The translations under genes and the position numbers were made by a program. The notes beneath the pieces are model-generated. The model did not search any database. It saw only the letters and a program-made list of their open reading frames with translations, and was not told the origin of the DNA. A stretch of 64,000 bases of DNA from Candidatus Sulfopaludibacter sp. SbA3 (GTDB taxonomy: Bacteria; Acidobacteriota; Terriglobia; Bryobacterales; Bryobacteraceae): positions 1 to 64,000 of the forward strand of contig CAMDED010000023.1 of the NCBI GenBank assembly GCA_945893365.1, read 5' to 3'. Each line of letters opens with the position of its first letter. Position 1 is the first letter of the stretch. Below are positions 6,727-16,000 of this stretch, piece after piece.

Positions 6727-9700
6727 ATGCGCATGAAACCGCTTCTAGGGGTTCTTGTGGCTGCCGGCTTGTCGATCGGCGCCGCAAACGCTCAAATTCT
6801 CTACGGATCGCTCATCGGAAACGTTACCGATCCAACCAACGCCGCGATCGTCGACGCCAAAGTCACGGTCACGGAACGCCAGACGAATCAGGTTCGCGAG
6901 GCGGCCACCAACGAGACCGGCCTGTTCTCGTTTCAGACGCTGCAACCCGGCGCCTACGACCTCAAAGTCGTGCGCGACGGCTTCCGGATGTACACGAGCA
7001 CAGGCGTTACCGTGTCGATCAACAGCGTGACGCGCGTCGATGTGGGTCTGCAAGTTGGCTCGGTTGCGGAGACGGTGCAGGTGATCGCGACCGCTTTGAC
7101 CATGCAGACGGATCGCTCGGAAGTGCGGTCGGAGATTACGGCGGAGACGTTCCAGAACCTGCCGGTGGCTCCCGGACGTAACTATCAACAGCTCTTCAAG
7201 ACTCTGCCCGGGTTCCGTCCGCCGTCAAACGCGCATTCGGTTCCAACCAACCCTTCACGCGCGCTGACGTTCAATGTCAACGGCGCGAGCCAGTCGATCA
7301 ACAACACCAAGATCGACGGAGCGAGCTCGATCGCGCCGTGGCTGCCGCATGCGACGGCCTTCGTTCCGACGCTCGAAGCGATCGAGACCGTGAACGTCGT
7401 AACCAACAGCTTCGACGCCGAGCAGGGCTTGGCTGGCGGCGCTGCGATCAACGTCCAGATTCGCAGCGGCACGAACGACATGCATGCGGTGTTGTTCGAG
7501 TACAACACCAACAACAATCTCAAGGCGAAGAATTTCTTCCTGCCGGCGGGCCAGGACAAGCCCAAGCTCGTGAACAACGAGTACGGCGGCACCGTGGGCG
7601 GCCCCATCAAGAAGGACAAGCTCTTCTACTTCGCGAGCTATGAAGGCAGCCCGAACCGGGAGTTCGCCTCGCGCTTCGTCTCCGTGCCTACGGCAGCCAT
7701 GAAACTGGGCGACATGAGCGAATCTCCGCGCATCGTTTACGACCCCCTCACAGGCAACCCGGATGGCAGCGGCCGCACCGCCTTCCCCGACAATCGCGTT
7801 CCCGCCAGCCGCATCAGCCCCATTATTAGGAAAATGGTCGACCTGACTCCGAATCCAAACCAGCCCGGCTTGGCGAACAACTACTACCAAGGCGGCTCCT
7901 ACGTCTACGACCGGCACCGCGTCGACTCGAAAGTCAACTACAACGCTTCGAGCAAACTTACGATGTTCGGCCGCTACAGCCAGTTGCATTACAGCATGAA
8001 CAACCCGCAGGTTTTTGGAGCGCTCGGCGGACCGGAGATTTCGAGCGCCGGCGGGAATCCGGGCATCGCTTCGGGCGATACCTACAGCTTCACGGGAGCG
8101 GTGACCTACGTCTTCACGCCGACTCTGATTCTCGACGCCTACTACGGCTACACACGAATGGACACCCACGTGGCCCAGGCCCGCCTCGAAGAAAAACTCG
8201 GCAGCGACTTCCTGGGAATCCCCGGAACCAACGGTACCCGCCGTTTTGAAGGCGGATGGCCACAGTTCGATATCGATAATTACACGGCCCTCGGCGTACC
8301 CTACAACTTCATGCCCTACGACCGGCGGGATCCGCAATCTCAATATGTCGCGAATTTCAATTGGACAAAGAAGGCCCATGAAGTCCGCTTTGGATTCGAC
8401 CTGTATCGCACCGGCATGAACCACGCCCAGCCCGAGGCCACCGGCGCCTTCTACGGCGCTCAAGGCGGATTTCTATTCACCGGCGGGCCGACGAACGTCC
8501 CTTCCCAGGCGGCAAACAACTTCAATTCCTACTCCGCGTTCCTCCTGGGTCTGCCGCAGCGCGCGGGCAAGATCACGCAGGTGCCGGACGAGTACAACAC
8601 GCGGTCGTTCCAATACAGTTTCTACGTTCGCGACCGTTGGAACGTCTCTCGAAAACTGACGCTGTCCTACGGCGTGCGCTGGGAATATTTTCCGTTTCCA
8701 ACCCGCGCGGATCGCGGCTTGGAACTGTACGACCAGACAGCCAACAAGATGCTGATCTGCGGCGCCGGGAATATCCCGCGGGATTGCGGGGTGAATGAAA
8801 GCAAGAAGAAGTTCGCGCCGCGACTGGGCTTCGCATATCGCGTCAATGAAGGCTTCGTGATTCGCGCCGGATACGGCTTGACCAACGATCCGTTCTCTTT
8901 ACAGCGGCCGTTCCGCACGAATTATCCCGTGTTGCTGATCCAGAACCTGGAAGGCGTGAACGCCTTCCAGCCCTACGCCCCGATCGCGCAAGGTATCCCG
9001 AGGGCCGTGGTTCCGGACCCTGGCAGCGGGGTCGTCGATATTCCGGGCACCTTCGCGGTCGTGACCGCGGACAAGGACTTCAAACGCGGATACGTGCAGT
9101 CGTGGAATTTCACGATTCAGAAGCAGCTCAAGTGGGGTTTCGTCGGCCAGGCCGGTTACGTTGCGACCCGCAGCACGAACCAGATGGGTTACCTCGATCT
9201 TAATGCCGGCCAAGTGATTGGCGCCGGGCAGGCGGGACGGCCGTTCAGGGAAAAGTTCGGGCGCACCGCGGCCACGACCGTGGTCAAGCCCTTCGGCACC
9301 ACTCAATTCGATTCGTTGCAGGCGACGCTGGAGCGGCGTCTTGCGCGCGGCGTGGGTCTGAACATGGCCTATACCTGGTCTAAGGTGATCGGCTTCGTCA
9401 ATAACAACGATGAAGGACCGGCGGTGAATGCCGTTGCATACTTTGACCGCAATCGGAACGTCCGCGGTTACGACCGTACGCATAACGTCCAGATCTCGAA
9501 CATCATTGAAATGCCGTTCGGGAAGGGAAAGAAGTTCGCAAGCACCGGGGCGGCGGCGGCTATCCTCGGCAGTTGGCAGGCGAACAGCATCCTAAGCCTC
9601 TACAGCGGCACCCCGTTCTTAATCGCTTCCGACGGCGCCTCGCTGAACATGCCCGGATCGCAGCAAACGGCAGACCAGGTGAAGCCGTCGGTCGAGAAAT

Positions 9701-10068
9701 ACGGCGCCGTCGGAAAGGGTACGCCCTATTTCGACGTCACCGCCTTTGCCCCGGTGACGGGAGCGCGCTTCGGCAACACCGGGCACAACATCATACGCGG
9801 ACCGGGCGTCGCGAACTGGGATTTCAGCATCTTCAGGAAGTTCGCAATCACGGAGCGTTTCAAGCTGGAGTTCCGCGCCGAGTCGTTCAACTTTACGAAT
9901 ACTCCGCACTTCAACAATCCGGGTAACAACGTGTCAAACTTCAATCCGACGATCACCGATCCGCTGCGGCGCTTCGGAGGGTTTGGCGAGATCACGGCCA
10001 CGTCCGGAATCGGACGTGACGGCATCGACGAGCGGCAGTTCCGGTTGGGGCTGCGGCTCAGCTTCTAG
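6727..10068 (+). CDS. Oar-type TonB-dependent receptor 1
   Basis: The 1113-aa product starts with a Sec signal peptide (residues 1-22, ending AANA). Next comes a carboxypeptidase-regulatory-like Ig domain (about 24-105, with LIGNVTDPTNA), a TonB plug domain (about 115-235, GASQSINNTKIDGAS), and a long outer-membrane beta barrel. It ends in the aromatic beta signal GLRLSF. Such receptors are hugely expanded in Acidobacteriota and take up large ligands, presumably oligosaccharides or peptides, with energy from TonB/ExbBD. No substrate genes lie beside it: upstream is a dead oxidoreductase, downstream a terminator. The substrate cannot be told from the sequence. Confidence 0.9.
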   Translation: MRMKPLLGVLVAAGLSIGAANAQILYGSLIGNVTDPTNAAIVDAKVTVTERQTNQVREAATNETGLFSFQTLQPGAYDLKVVRDGFRMYTSTGVTVSINSVTRVDVGLQVGSVAETVQVIATALTMQTDRSEVRSEITAETFQNLPVAPGRNYQQLFKTLPGFRPPSNAHSVPTNPSRALTFNVNGASQSINNTKIDGASSIAPWLPHATAFVPTLEAIETVNVVTNSFDAEQGLAGGAAINVQIRSGTNDMHAVLFEYNTNNNLKAKNFFLPAGQDKPKLVNNEYGGTVGGPIKKDKLFYFASYEGSPNREFASRFVSVPTAAMKLGDMSESPRIVYDPLTGNPDGSGRTAFPDNRVPASRISPIIRKMVDLTPNPNQPGLANNYYQGGSYVYDRHRVDSKVNYNASSKLTMFGRYSQLHYSMNNPQVFGALGGPEISSAGGNPGIASGDTYSFTGAVTYVFTPTLILDAYYGYTRMDTHVAQARLEEKLGSDFLGIPGTNGTRRFEGGWPQFDIDNYTALGVPYNFMPYDRRDPQSQYVANFNWTKKAHEVRFGFDLYRTGMNHAQPEATGAFYGAQGGFLFTGGPTNVPSQAANNFNSYSAFLLGLPQRAGKITQVPDEYNTRSFQYSFYVRDRWNVSRKLTLSYGVRWEYFPFPTRADRGLELYDQTANKMLICGAGNIPRDCGVNESKKKFAPRLGFAYRVNEGFVIRAGYGLTNDPFSLQRPFRTNYPVLLIQNLEGVNAFQPYAPIAQGIPRAVVPDPGSGVVDIPGTFAVVTADKDFKRGYVQSWNFTIQKQLKWGFVGQAGYVATRSTNQMGYLDLNAGQVIGAGQAGRPFREKFGRTAATTVVKPFGTTQFDSLQATLERRLARGVGLNMAYTWSKVIGFVNNNDEGPAVNAVAYFDRNRNVRGYDRTHNVQISNIIEMPFGKGKKFASTGAAAAILGSWQANSILSLYSGTPFLIASDGASLNMPGSQQTADQVKPSVEKYGAVGKGTPYFDVTAFAPVTGARFGNTGHNIIRGPGVANWDFSIFRKFAITERFKLEFRAESFNFTNTPHFNNPGNNVSNFNPTITDPLRRFGGFGEITATSGIGRDGIDERQFRLGLRLSF

Positions 10069-10077
10069 GATCCGCAG

Positions 10078-10109
10078 GCATGGCCGGAGGTTGCGGTCCC
10101 CGGCCATGC
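10078..10109 (+). terminator. Hairpin terminator after Oar receptor 1
   Basis: A perfect 10-bp inverted repeat, GCATGGCCGG (10078-10087) and CCGGCCATGC (10100-10109), begins nine bases after the stop codon. No long T-run follows, as is usual in this GC-rich DNA, so it may be a weak intrinsic terminator or an mRNA 3' stabiliser. Confidence 0.6.
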
Positions 10110-10161
10110 GGTTCCTTCCGTAAGCGGAGAGCACGGCTGCGGATGCCGTAGAATGAGAGTT

Positions 10162-10416
10162 ATGGTCAGGAAACTCCAGGCCGTTTACGAAGACGGTGTA
10201 CTCAGACCCCTTGAGGCTCTCTGGCTTGACGAACACCAACTCGTCAGCGTCACCATTGATGACGTCGCGCCGGATGAGAAGCTTCGTTTCGAGGATCCGG
10301 CGCAGTTCGAGCGTCTGGCCGATCATAGCGTGACGCTGGAATCCGTGCGCGGGGCGCTGTCAGGAATTCCCGGTTCATTAGACGCGGATTTCCACGCTGA
10401 ACGAAACGAACCTTAG
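10162..10416 (+). CDS. DUF104-type antitoxin-like protein
   Basis: The product, about 84 aa, begins MVRKLQAVYEDGVLRPLEAL, the standard opening of DUF104 (AF2212-like) antitoxins. An ATG three codons upstream (10153) is in frame, but the conserved family start favours 10162. The rest is acidic and suited to hold a toxin. The gene lies eight bases before a PIN-domain gene, the usual antitoxin-toxin order. Because the toxin is frameshifted, this may be an orphan antitoxin now free to decay or to protect against related toxins elsewhere. Confidence 0.75.
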   Translation: MVRKLQAVYEDGVLRPLEALWLDEHQLVSVTIDDVAPDEKLRFEDPAQFERLADHSVTLESVRGALSGIPGSLDADFHAERNEP

Positions 10417-10424
10417 TCGCCAGT

Positions 10425-10850
10425 GTGCCGAGCTACTTTCTTGACACCAGCGCTCTGGCAAAGCTGTACCACCCCGAGACCGGGAGTGATTGGATGGAGT
10501 CGCTGGTTCAGTCACCCGGCGCACGACTGATCATTTCAGGGCTTTCCCTCATCGAAATCCAGTCTGTCTTCGCCACAAAGGTTAGGACGGGAGCGATCGG
10601 CAAGGCAACCCTTGTACAACTTCGCGGCCTCTTCTTTTCCGATCTTGCCAAGGGGAATTTCCAGGTCGCTCAGCTTGTCCGGCGCCACTTTCAGGACGCC
10701 GAAGCGCTCGTTCGAACTCATGCGTCTGACCATGCTCTCCGAACGCTGGATGCCATCCAGTTATCCGTGGCGCTTGATCTTCGCCGCCGTGGAGTTGGAC
10801 TCGGATATCGTCGCTTCGGACAGGAAGCTGTGCAAGGTGGCAACTCTTGA
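10425..10850 (+). pseudogene. PIN-domain toxin (VapC-like), frameshifted near the C-terminus
   Basis: From a GTG at 10425 the frame encodes a PIN ribonuclease: YFLDTSALAKLY with the first catalytic Asp (Asp7), SLIEIQSVFA with the Glu, and RTLDAIQLSVALDL with the next Asp. At about 10790-10797 the correct reading jumps to another frame, which contains DIVASDRKLCKVATLEG and LIVLNP, the last conserved Asp and final strand. In the original frame these are replaced by GYRRFGQEAVQGGNS. One indel therefore removes the last part of the active site. The toxin is probably dead, unless the shift is a sequencing error or programmed. Confidence 0.75.
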
Positions 10851-10984
10851 AGGGTTAATCGTGCTCAATCCCTTTGGATGGCGTGTAACGTATTGGCCGG
10901 CATCTACCCCGCGATTTGCGGAAATTTTCCGGTCTCTCCGCTTCAATCTGATAAAATCAATGTTCAATTCGCCGCCTGAATCCG

Positions 10985-12898
10985 ATGCAACTTGACTCTA
11001 AACTTCCCACCGGTCCAATCGAAACCGCCTGGGACCGCACAAAGTTTGACATGAAGCTGGTGAATCCCGCCAACAAGCGCAAGTACGGCGTGCTTGTCGT
11101 GGGTTCCGGTCTCGCGGGCGCGTCGGCCTCGGCAACGCTGGCCGAGCTTGGCTACAACGTAAGCTGTTTCTGCTTTCAGGACAGTCCCCGGCGCGCCCAT
11201 TCGATCGCCGCGCAAGGCGGCATCAACGCCGCGAAGAACTATCAAAACGACGGCGACAGCGTTTACCGCCTCTTCTACGACACCGTCAAGGGCGGCGACT
11301 TCCGCGCCCGCGAAGCCAACGTTTACCGCCTCGCGCAGGTGAGCGTCAATATTATCGATCAGTGCGTGGCGCAAGGCGTTCCGTTCGCACGCGAATACGC
11401 CGGCGCCCTTAGCAACCGCTCCTTCGGCGGCGCGCAAGTGTCCCGAACCTTTTATGCTCGTGGACAGACCGGGCAACAACTGCTTCTCGGCGCCTATCAG
11501 GCGCTCGAACGTCAGATCGGCGCGGGAAACGTGAAGATGTACCCGCGCGAGGAGATGCTCGATCTCATCGTCATCGACGGGAACGCCAGAGGCATCGTAA
11601 CGCGCAACCTCATTACGGGGAAAATTCAGACGCATATCGCCGACGCCGTCGTGCTTGGAACGGGCGGTTACGGCAACGTTTTCTATCTTTCAACGAACGC
11701 CAAAGGTTCGAATGCGACGGCCATTTGGCGCGCCTATAAGCGCGGAGCGGCGTTCGCAAACCCGTGCTATACCCAGATTCACCCTACCTGCATTCCGGTC
11801 TCGGGCGACTACCAGTCGAAGCTTACGCTGATGAGCGAATCGCTACGTAACGACGGCCGCATCTGGGTTCCAAAGCAGCCAGGCGACAAGCGCCCGCCGC
11901 ACCAGATTCCCGAAGAGGAGCGCGACTATTATCTGGAACGCCGCTACCCGAGCTTCGGCAACCTCGTCCCCCGCGACGTCGCCTCGCGCAATTCGAAAGC
12001 GGTTTGCGACGAGGGTCGCGGCGTGGGTGAAACCGGCCTGGGAGTCTACCTCGACTTCGCCGACGCCATTGAGCGGCTCGGCAAACAGGCGATCCGCGAA
12101 CGCTACGGAAACCTGATCGACATGTACGAGCGCATCACCGGAGAGAATCCCTATCGGTCTCCGATGCGAATCTACCCGGCTATTCACTACACGATGGGCG
12201 GGCTGTGGGTGGATTACCGGCTCATGAGCACAATTCCCGGCTTGTTCGTGATCGGGGAAGCGAACTTTTCCGACCACGGCGCCAACCGTCTAGGCGCGAG
12301 CGCACTCATGCAGGGCCTTTCCGACGGCTACTTCGTCCTTCCCTATACGCTTGGCGACTACCTGGCGAATTCGAAGCTCGGCAAAGCGGACGGCTCCCAC
12401 GCGGAGGCGCGGGCGGCTGAAAGCGGCGTCGCCGATCTGACGAAGCGAATGCTTTCCATTAAGGGGAAACGCACCGTCACGTCCTTCCATCGCGAACTGG
12501 GCAAGATCGTTTGGGACTATTGCGGCATGGCCCGGAACGCTCCCGGTCTCGAGAAGGCCGCGCAGACGATCGCCGCTCTGCGCGAGGAGTATTGGAACAG
12601 CGTGAACGTTCTGGGCGAAGGCGGAGAATTGAATCAATCGCTGGAGAATGCGGGCCGGGTTGCCGATTTCTTTGAACTCGCGGAACTGATGTGTCTCGAC
12701 GCGCGGGAGCGTAACGAGTCCTGTGGCGGCCACTTCCGGGAAGAATATCAAACGCCGGATGGCGAGGCGCAGCGCGACGATGAACACTATTCTCACGCCG
12801 CGGCCTGGGAATTTGCGGGGGTCGGGAAGAGACCGGTTCTGCATAAGGAACCGCTCCAGTTCAACTACGTGCACCCGTCGCAGCGGAGCTACAAGTAA
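10985..12898 (+). CDS. sdhA: Succinate dehydrogenase / fumarate reductase flavoprotein subunit
   Basis: The 637-aa protein is the flavoprotein of complex II, of the Bacteroidetes/Bacillus-like type. The FAD-binding motif GSGLAG is at 40-45. His72 in [10 protein letters not shown] is the expected site of covalent FAD attachment. The substrate site motifs HPTCIP, RDVASR and [14 protein letters not shown] are present. It oxidises succinate to fumarate at the cytoplasmic face. The iron-sulfur subunit follows with overlapping stop/start (TAATG). A cytochrome b subunit, normally upstream, is missing; the toxin-antitoxin pair occupies that place. Confidence 0.95.
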   Translation: MQLDSKLPTGPIETAWDRTKFDMKLVNPANKRKYGVLVVGSGLAGASASATLAELGYNVSCFCFQDSPRRAHSIAAQGGINAAKNYQNDGDSVYRLFYDTVKGGDFRAREANVYRLAQVSVNIIDQCVAQGVPFAREYAGALSNRSFGGAQVSRTFYARGQTGQQLLLGAYQALERQIGAGNVKMYPREEMLDLIVIDGNARGIVTRNLITGKIQTHIADAVVLGTGGYGNVFYLSTNAKGSNATAIWRAYKRGAAFANPCYTQIHPTCIPVSGDYQSKLTLMSESLRNDGRIWVPKQPGDKRPPHQIPEEERDYYLERRYPSFGNLVPRDVASRNSKAVCDEGRGVGETGLGVYLDFADAIERLGKQAIRERYGNLIDMYERITGENPYRSPMRIYPAIHYTMGGLWVDYRLMSTIPGLFVIGEANFSDHGANRLGASALMQGLSDGYFVLPYTLGDYLANSKLGKADGSHAEARAAESGVADLTKRMLSIKGKRTVTSFHRELGKIVWDYCGMARNAPGLEKAAQTIAALREEYWNSVNVLGEGGELNQSLENAGRVADFFELAELMCLDARERNESCGGHFREEYQTPDGEAQRDDEHYSHAAAWEFAGVGKRPVLHKEPLQFNYVHPSQRSYK

Positions 12899-13665
12899 TG
12901 AACCTGACCCTTCACGTTTGGCGGCAGAAGAACGAGCGGGCCGCGGGCCGGATGGTGCGATACGACGCAAGGGACGTCAGCGAGCACATGTCGTTCCTTG
13001 AAATGCTCGACGTCGTCAATGAAGGCCTTATCGCCAAAGGCGAAGAGCCGATCGCGTTCGATCACGATTGCCGCGAAGGCATCTGCGGCTCCTGCGGTTT
13101 CATGGTGAACGGCATCGCGCACGGCCCGCAGCCCGGAACCACCATCTGCCAGCTTCACATGCGGCACTTCAAGAATGGCGACGTGCTGTATCTGGAACCT
13201 TGGCGCGCCAAGGCGTTTCCGGTGGTCCGGGATCTGGTGGTCGATCGGGGCGCGTTCGACCGCATCATCGCGGCCGGTGGTTTCATTTCCGTCTCGACCG
13301 GCAGCGCCATCGACGGTAACGCGATTCCGGTCCCCAAACGGAATGCCGACATTTCCATGGACGCCGCCGCCTGCATCGGTTGTGGAGCGTGTGTCGCGGC
13401 TTGTCCCAATGCCGCGGCCGCGCTGTTCACCGGCGCGAAAATCACCCATCTCGGAGTGCTGCCTCAGGGCCAGCCCGAAAGGTATAACCGCGTTTTGAAG
13501 ATGGCCGTTCAGGCGAAAGAGGAGATGTTCGGAAATTGCACCAACATCGGCGAGTGCGAAGCCGTGTGCCCCAAGCTGATTCCGCTCGAAGTGATCGCGC
13601 GAATGAACCGGGATTTCATCAAGGGCAGCCTGTTCGACCGGCCCCTGAGCGCCGCGAGCGAGTGA
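12898..13665 (+). CDS. sdhB: Succinate dehydrogenase / fumarate reductase iron-sulfur subunit
   Basis: The 255-aa protein has the three cluster sites of SdhB/FrdB. The plant-type [2Fe-2S] ligands are Cys58, Cys63, Cys66 and Cys84. The [4Fe-4S] ligands are in [12 protein letters not shown] (Cys159, 162, 165) with Cys169 leading to the next cluster. The [3Fe-4S] site uses Cys214/220 and CEAVCPK (Cys224). It carries electrons from SdhA to the quinone site formed with the membrane subunit. The start overlaps the sdhA stop by one base. No membrane anchor gene follows, only a decayed ABC permease fragment. Confidence 0.95.
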   Translation: MNLTLHVWRQKNERAAGRMVRYDARDVSEHMSFLEMLDVVNEGLIAKGEEPIAFDHDCREGICGSCGFMVNGIAHGPQPGTTICQLHMRHFKNGDVLYLEPWRAKAFPVVRDLVVDRGAFDRIIAAGGFISVSTGSAIDGNAIPVPKRNADISMDAAACIGCGACVAACPNAAAALFTGAKITHLGVLPQGQPERYNRVLKMAVQAKEEMFGNCTNIGECEAVCPKLIPLEVIARMNRDFIKGSLFDRPLSAASE

Positions 13666-13710
13666 TAGCAACAGACCTCTGCGCTCCGGATGGGCGCCAA
13701 CGTGCGAGCG

Positions 13711-13930
13711 CTACTCCGCCCGCAACGCGTTCGCCGGATCGGTTCGCCAGACTTGGCGGCGGGACCCACGCACGCGACCGCCGTAACCGAAAGTAACACC
13801 AGAACCAGCGAGAGCAACGAGCCGGGCACCGCGCCGGGTGCGCTCCGGATTCCGTACTCGAGCCGCCGCTGTTCGGCCGCTTGCGCCACGCTTGCTGAAC
13901 AAGGCGCACGCTGATTCCGCTCGAAGCGAT
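13711..13930 (-). pseudogene. C-terminal fragment of an ADOP/MacB-like permease
   Basis: Minus-strand frames give RRLEYGIRSAPGAVPGSLL, then LVLLSVTAVACVGPAA and, after a shift, VWRTDPANALRAE with a TAG at 13713-13711. These are the last membrane span and the conserved end of ADOP-type FtsX permeases (normally REIGIRMALGA ... RRATRVDPALALRAE). The spacing between the two motifs is about half of normal, so there is an internal deletion as well. It is a relic. A possible further piece (REVQGVLFG) is faint near 14030. Confidence 0.65.
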
Positions 13931-14152
13931 TCGCGCGACATGAACCGGAAACAAGCGTTTCCGACAATCTCCGGCCCCTTTTCAGGACGCGGCGCGCAAT
14001 TAGATCCACAACCGAAGAGCACTCCTTGTACCTCGCGGGAGGCAGGCGCGGTACACTTGCGAAAGATCGGCCTTGGCGCCATTGCGGCCTCGATCGGACC
14101 GCGTCCGCGAAGGAGATCGCTTACAGTCTCGGAAACACGCAGTGGGTTTTTC

Positions 14153-14782
14153 ATGACGGATTCGCGTTTCATCGTATTTCTCGGCGTCGTTGCTTTGTTG
14201 ACGGTCTCACCAGGCGCGGACACAGCCTTGGTTACGAAGAATGCGCTCGGACGCGGGCGGGCGTCGGCTCTATTCACGACGCTCGGCATCTGCCTCGGCT
14301 GTCTGACTCACGCCGTTGCCTCTTCCCTCGGACTCTCGCTCATCCTCAGCCGCTCGGCGCGCGCATTCGAAATCATGAAATGGGCGGGCGCGCTCTATCT
14401 GATGTACATCGGATTCCAGAGTCTGCGCCAGGCATGGAAGGGGTCCGCCGCCACTGCGCCAGGCGCCACGGAGCCTTCGGCGGCGAGGCTGCGCAGCTTT
14501 ATGGAAGGATTGCTCACGAATCTGTTGAATCCGAAAGTCGCCATCTTTTACCTGACCTTCCTACCCCAGTTCGTGGACCCGGTCAGGCCGGTGCTGAGCC
14601 AGTCCCTCATGCTGGCTTCGATACACATTGCGATGGGTCTCATCTGGTTATCGCTTTATGCGGCGTTCGTCAGCAAGCTGAGCGGGGTGCTCATGCGTCC
14701 CGCCGTAGGACGAAGAATGGAGGCGGTGACGGGCGCTGTCCTCATTGCCCTCGGGTTTCGGCTGGCGATGGAGCGGAGGTAA
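14153..14782 (+). CDS. LysE/RhtB-family amino-acid exporter
   Basis: The frame is open from further upstream, but the family start is the ATG at 14153 (MTDSRFIVFLG), giving 209 aa. The LysE/RhtB layout is clear: first span with the family motif SPGADTALVTKNALGRGRAS, a span ending in YLMYIGFQSLRQA, then GLLTNLLNPKVAIFYLTFLPQF in the middle, and two final spans. These inner-membrane proteins export amino acids such as threonine, homoserine or lysine. The adjacent threonine-catabolic genes tdh-kbl on the other strand make threonine a reasonable but unproven substrate. Confidence 0.9.
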   Translation: MTDSRFIVFLGVVALLTVSPGADTALVTKNALGRGRASALFTTLGICLGCLTHAVASSLGLSLILSRSARAFEIMKWAGALYLMYIGFQSLRQAWKGSAATAPGATEPSAARLRSFMEGLLTNLLNPKVAIFYLTFLPQFVDPVRPVLSQSLMLASIHIAMGLIWLSLYAAFVSKLSGVLMRPAVGRRMEAVTGAVLIALGFRLAMERR

Positions 14783-14803
14783 GGTGGAGCGAAGGCAGGG
14801 GCG

Positions 14804-16000
14804 CTATCCCAGAATCCCCATTCGTCTCGCGACCCGCGTCAGGGTCTCAACCGCGCGGTCGAGTTGCAGCTTCGTGTGAGTCGCGGTCATGATCGTCCGA
14901 ATCCGCGCCTTGCCTTCCGGCACGGTCGGGAATCCGATCCCCGTCGCGAATACGCCTTCCTCGAACAGCTCCCTCGAAAAAGCGTGCGCCCGCGCAGCGT
15001 CGCCCACCATGATCGGCGTAATGGGAGTTTCGCTCATGCCCGTATCGAAACCGGCGGATTGCAAGCCGTGCTTGAAGTATCTGGTGTTGTCCCACAGATT
15101 CTCGATGCGTTCCGGCTCCTCTTCCAGTACGTCGAACGCCGCAATACACGACGCCGCGACCGATGGCGGGTGCGAGGTCGAAAACAGGAACGGCCGCGCC
15201 CTGTGATAAAGGAAATCGATCAAATCACGGCTCCCGCAAACATAGCCTCCCAGGACGCCGATCGCCTTCGACAGCGTTCCTACCTGGATATCGACCCTCC
15301 CGTCGAGCCCGAAGTGATCGACAGTCCCCCGCCCCGCGCGTCCTAAGACGCCCGAGGAATGGGCGTCGTCCACCATCATGATCGCGCCGTGTTTCTCCGC
15401 CACCGCCACCAACTGCGGCAGAGGACCGATGTCGCCGTCCATGGAGAACACGCCATCCGTGATCAGCAGTTTCCGCCCGGGTGCGCTCGCGAGACCGGCA
15501 AGAATCCGCTCCGCGGCCGCATGATCCTTGTGTTCGAAAACGTGGATCTTGCCCCTCGACAATCGGCAGCCGTCGATGATGCTCGCGTGGTTCAAGGCAT
15601 CGGATACGATGTGATCTTCCGGACCCAGAATGGCCGAGACGGTTCCCGCATTCGCAGCGAAACCGGACTGAAACACGACGCACGCCGGAACATTCTTGAA
15701 TCGCGCAATGCGCTCCTCAAGCTCCAGGTGCAGCCGCATGGTGCCGCTGATGGTTCGCACCGCGCCCGATCCCGCGCCGTACCGCCGCGTAGCGTCGATT
15801 GCCGCCTCGATCAACTTCGGGTGCGTGGTCAGGCCGAGGTAGTTGTTCGATGCGAGATTGATCACGTCCCGCCCATCGAACCGGCTTTCCGCGGCGCTCG
15901 CCGACTCCAGAACCCGCAAGCGCTGAAAGGTTCCCGCTCCCCGCCATGCGGCCAACTGCTCGCCCAGGAATCGCAGATGCCCGCCAGCGCCCTCGCTCAT
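14804..16000 (-). CDS. kbl: Glycine C-acetyltransferase (2-amino-3-ketobutyrate CoA ligase)
   Basis: The 398-aa PLP enzyme belongs to the alpha-oxoamine synthase family. The Schiff-base lysine is Lys245 in GTLSKAIGVLGG; Asp211 (MMVDDAHSSGV) binds the PLP nitrogen, and His138 (LNHAS) stacks on the ring. NNYLGLTTHP and GAGSGAVRTISGT are the typical N-terminal signatures. It splits 2-amino-3-oxobutyrate with CoA into glycine and acetyl-CoA. Its start overlaps the tdh stop by four bases (ATGA), so both steps of threonine breakdown are made together. A sibling such as BioF is less likely given the tdh partner. Confidence 0.92.
   Translation of the reverse strand: MSEGAGGHLRFLGEQLAAWRGAGTFQRLRVLESASAAESRFDGRDVINLASNNYLGLTTHPKLIEAAIDATRRYGAGSGAVRTISGTMRLHLELEERIARFKNVPACVVFQSGFAANAGTVSAILGPEDHIVSDALNHASIIDGCRLSRGKIHVFEHKDHAAAERILAGLASAPGRKLLITDGVFSMDGDIGPLPQLVAVAEKHGAIMMVDDAHSSGVLGRAGRGTVDHFGLDGRVDIQVGTLSKAIGVLGGYVCGSRDLIDFLYHRARPFLFSTSHPPSVAASCIAAFDVLEEEPERIENLWDNTRYFKHGLQSAGFDTGMSETPITPIMVGDAARAHAFSRELFEEGVFATGIGFPTVPEGKARIRTIMTATHTKLQLDRAVETLTRVARRMGILG

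Noticed and set aside
10612-10995. A separate small gene overlapping the PIN toxin
   Set aside because: Only its last part (ASDRKL onward) is meaningful, and that part is the out-of-frame end of the toxin.
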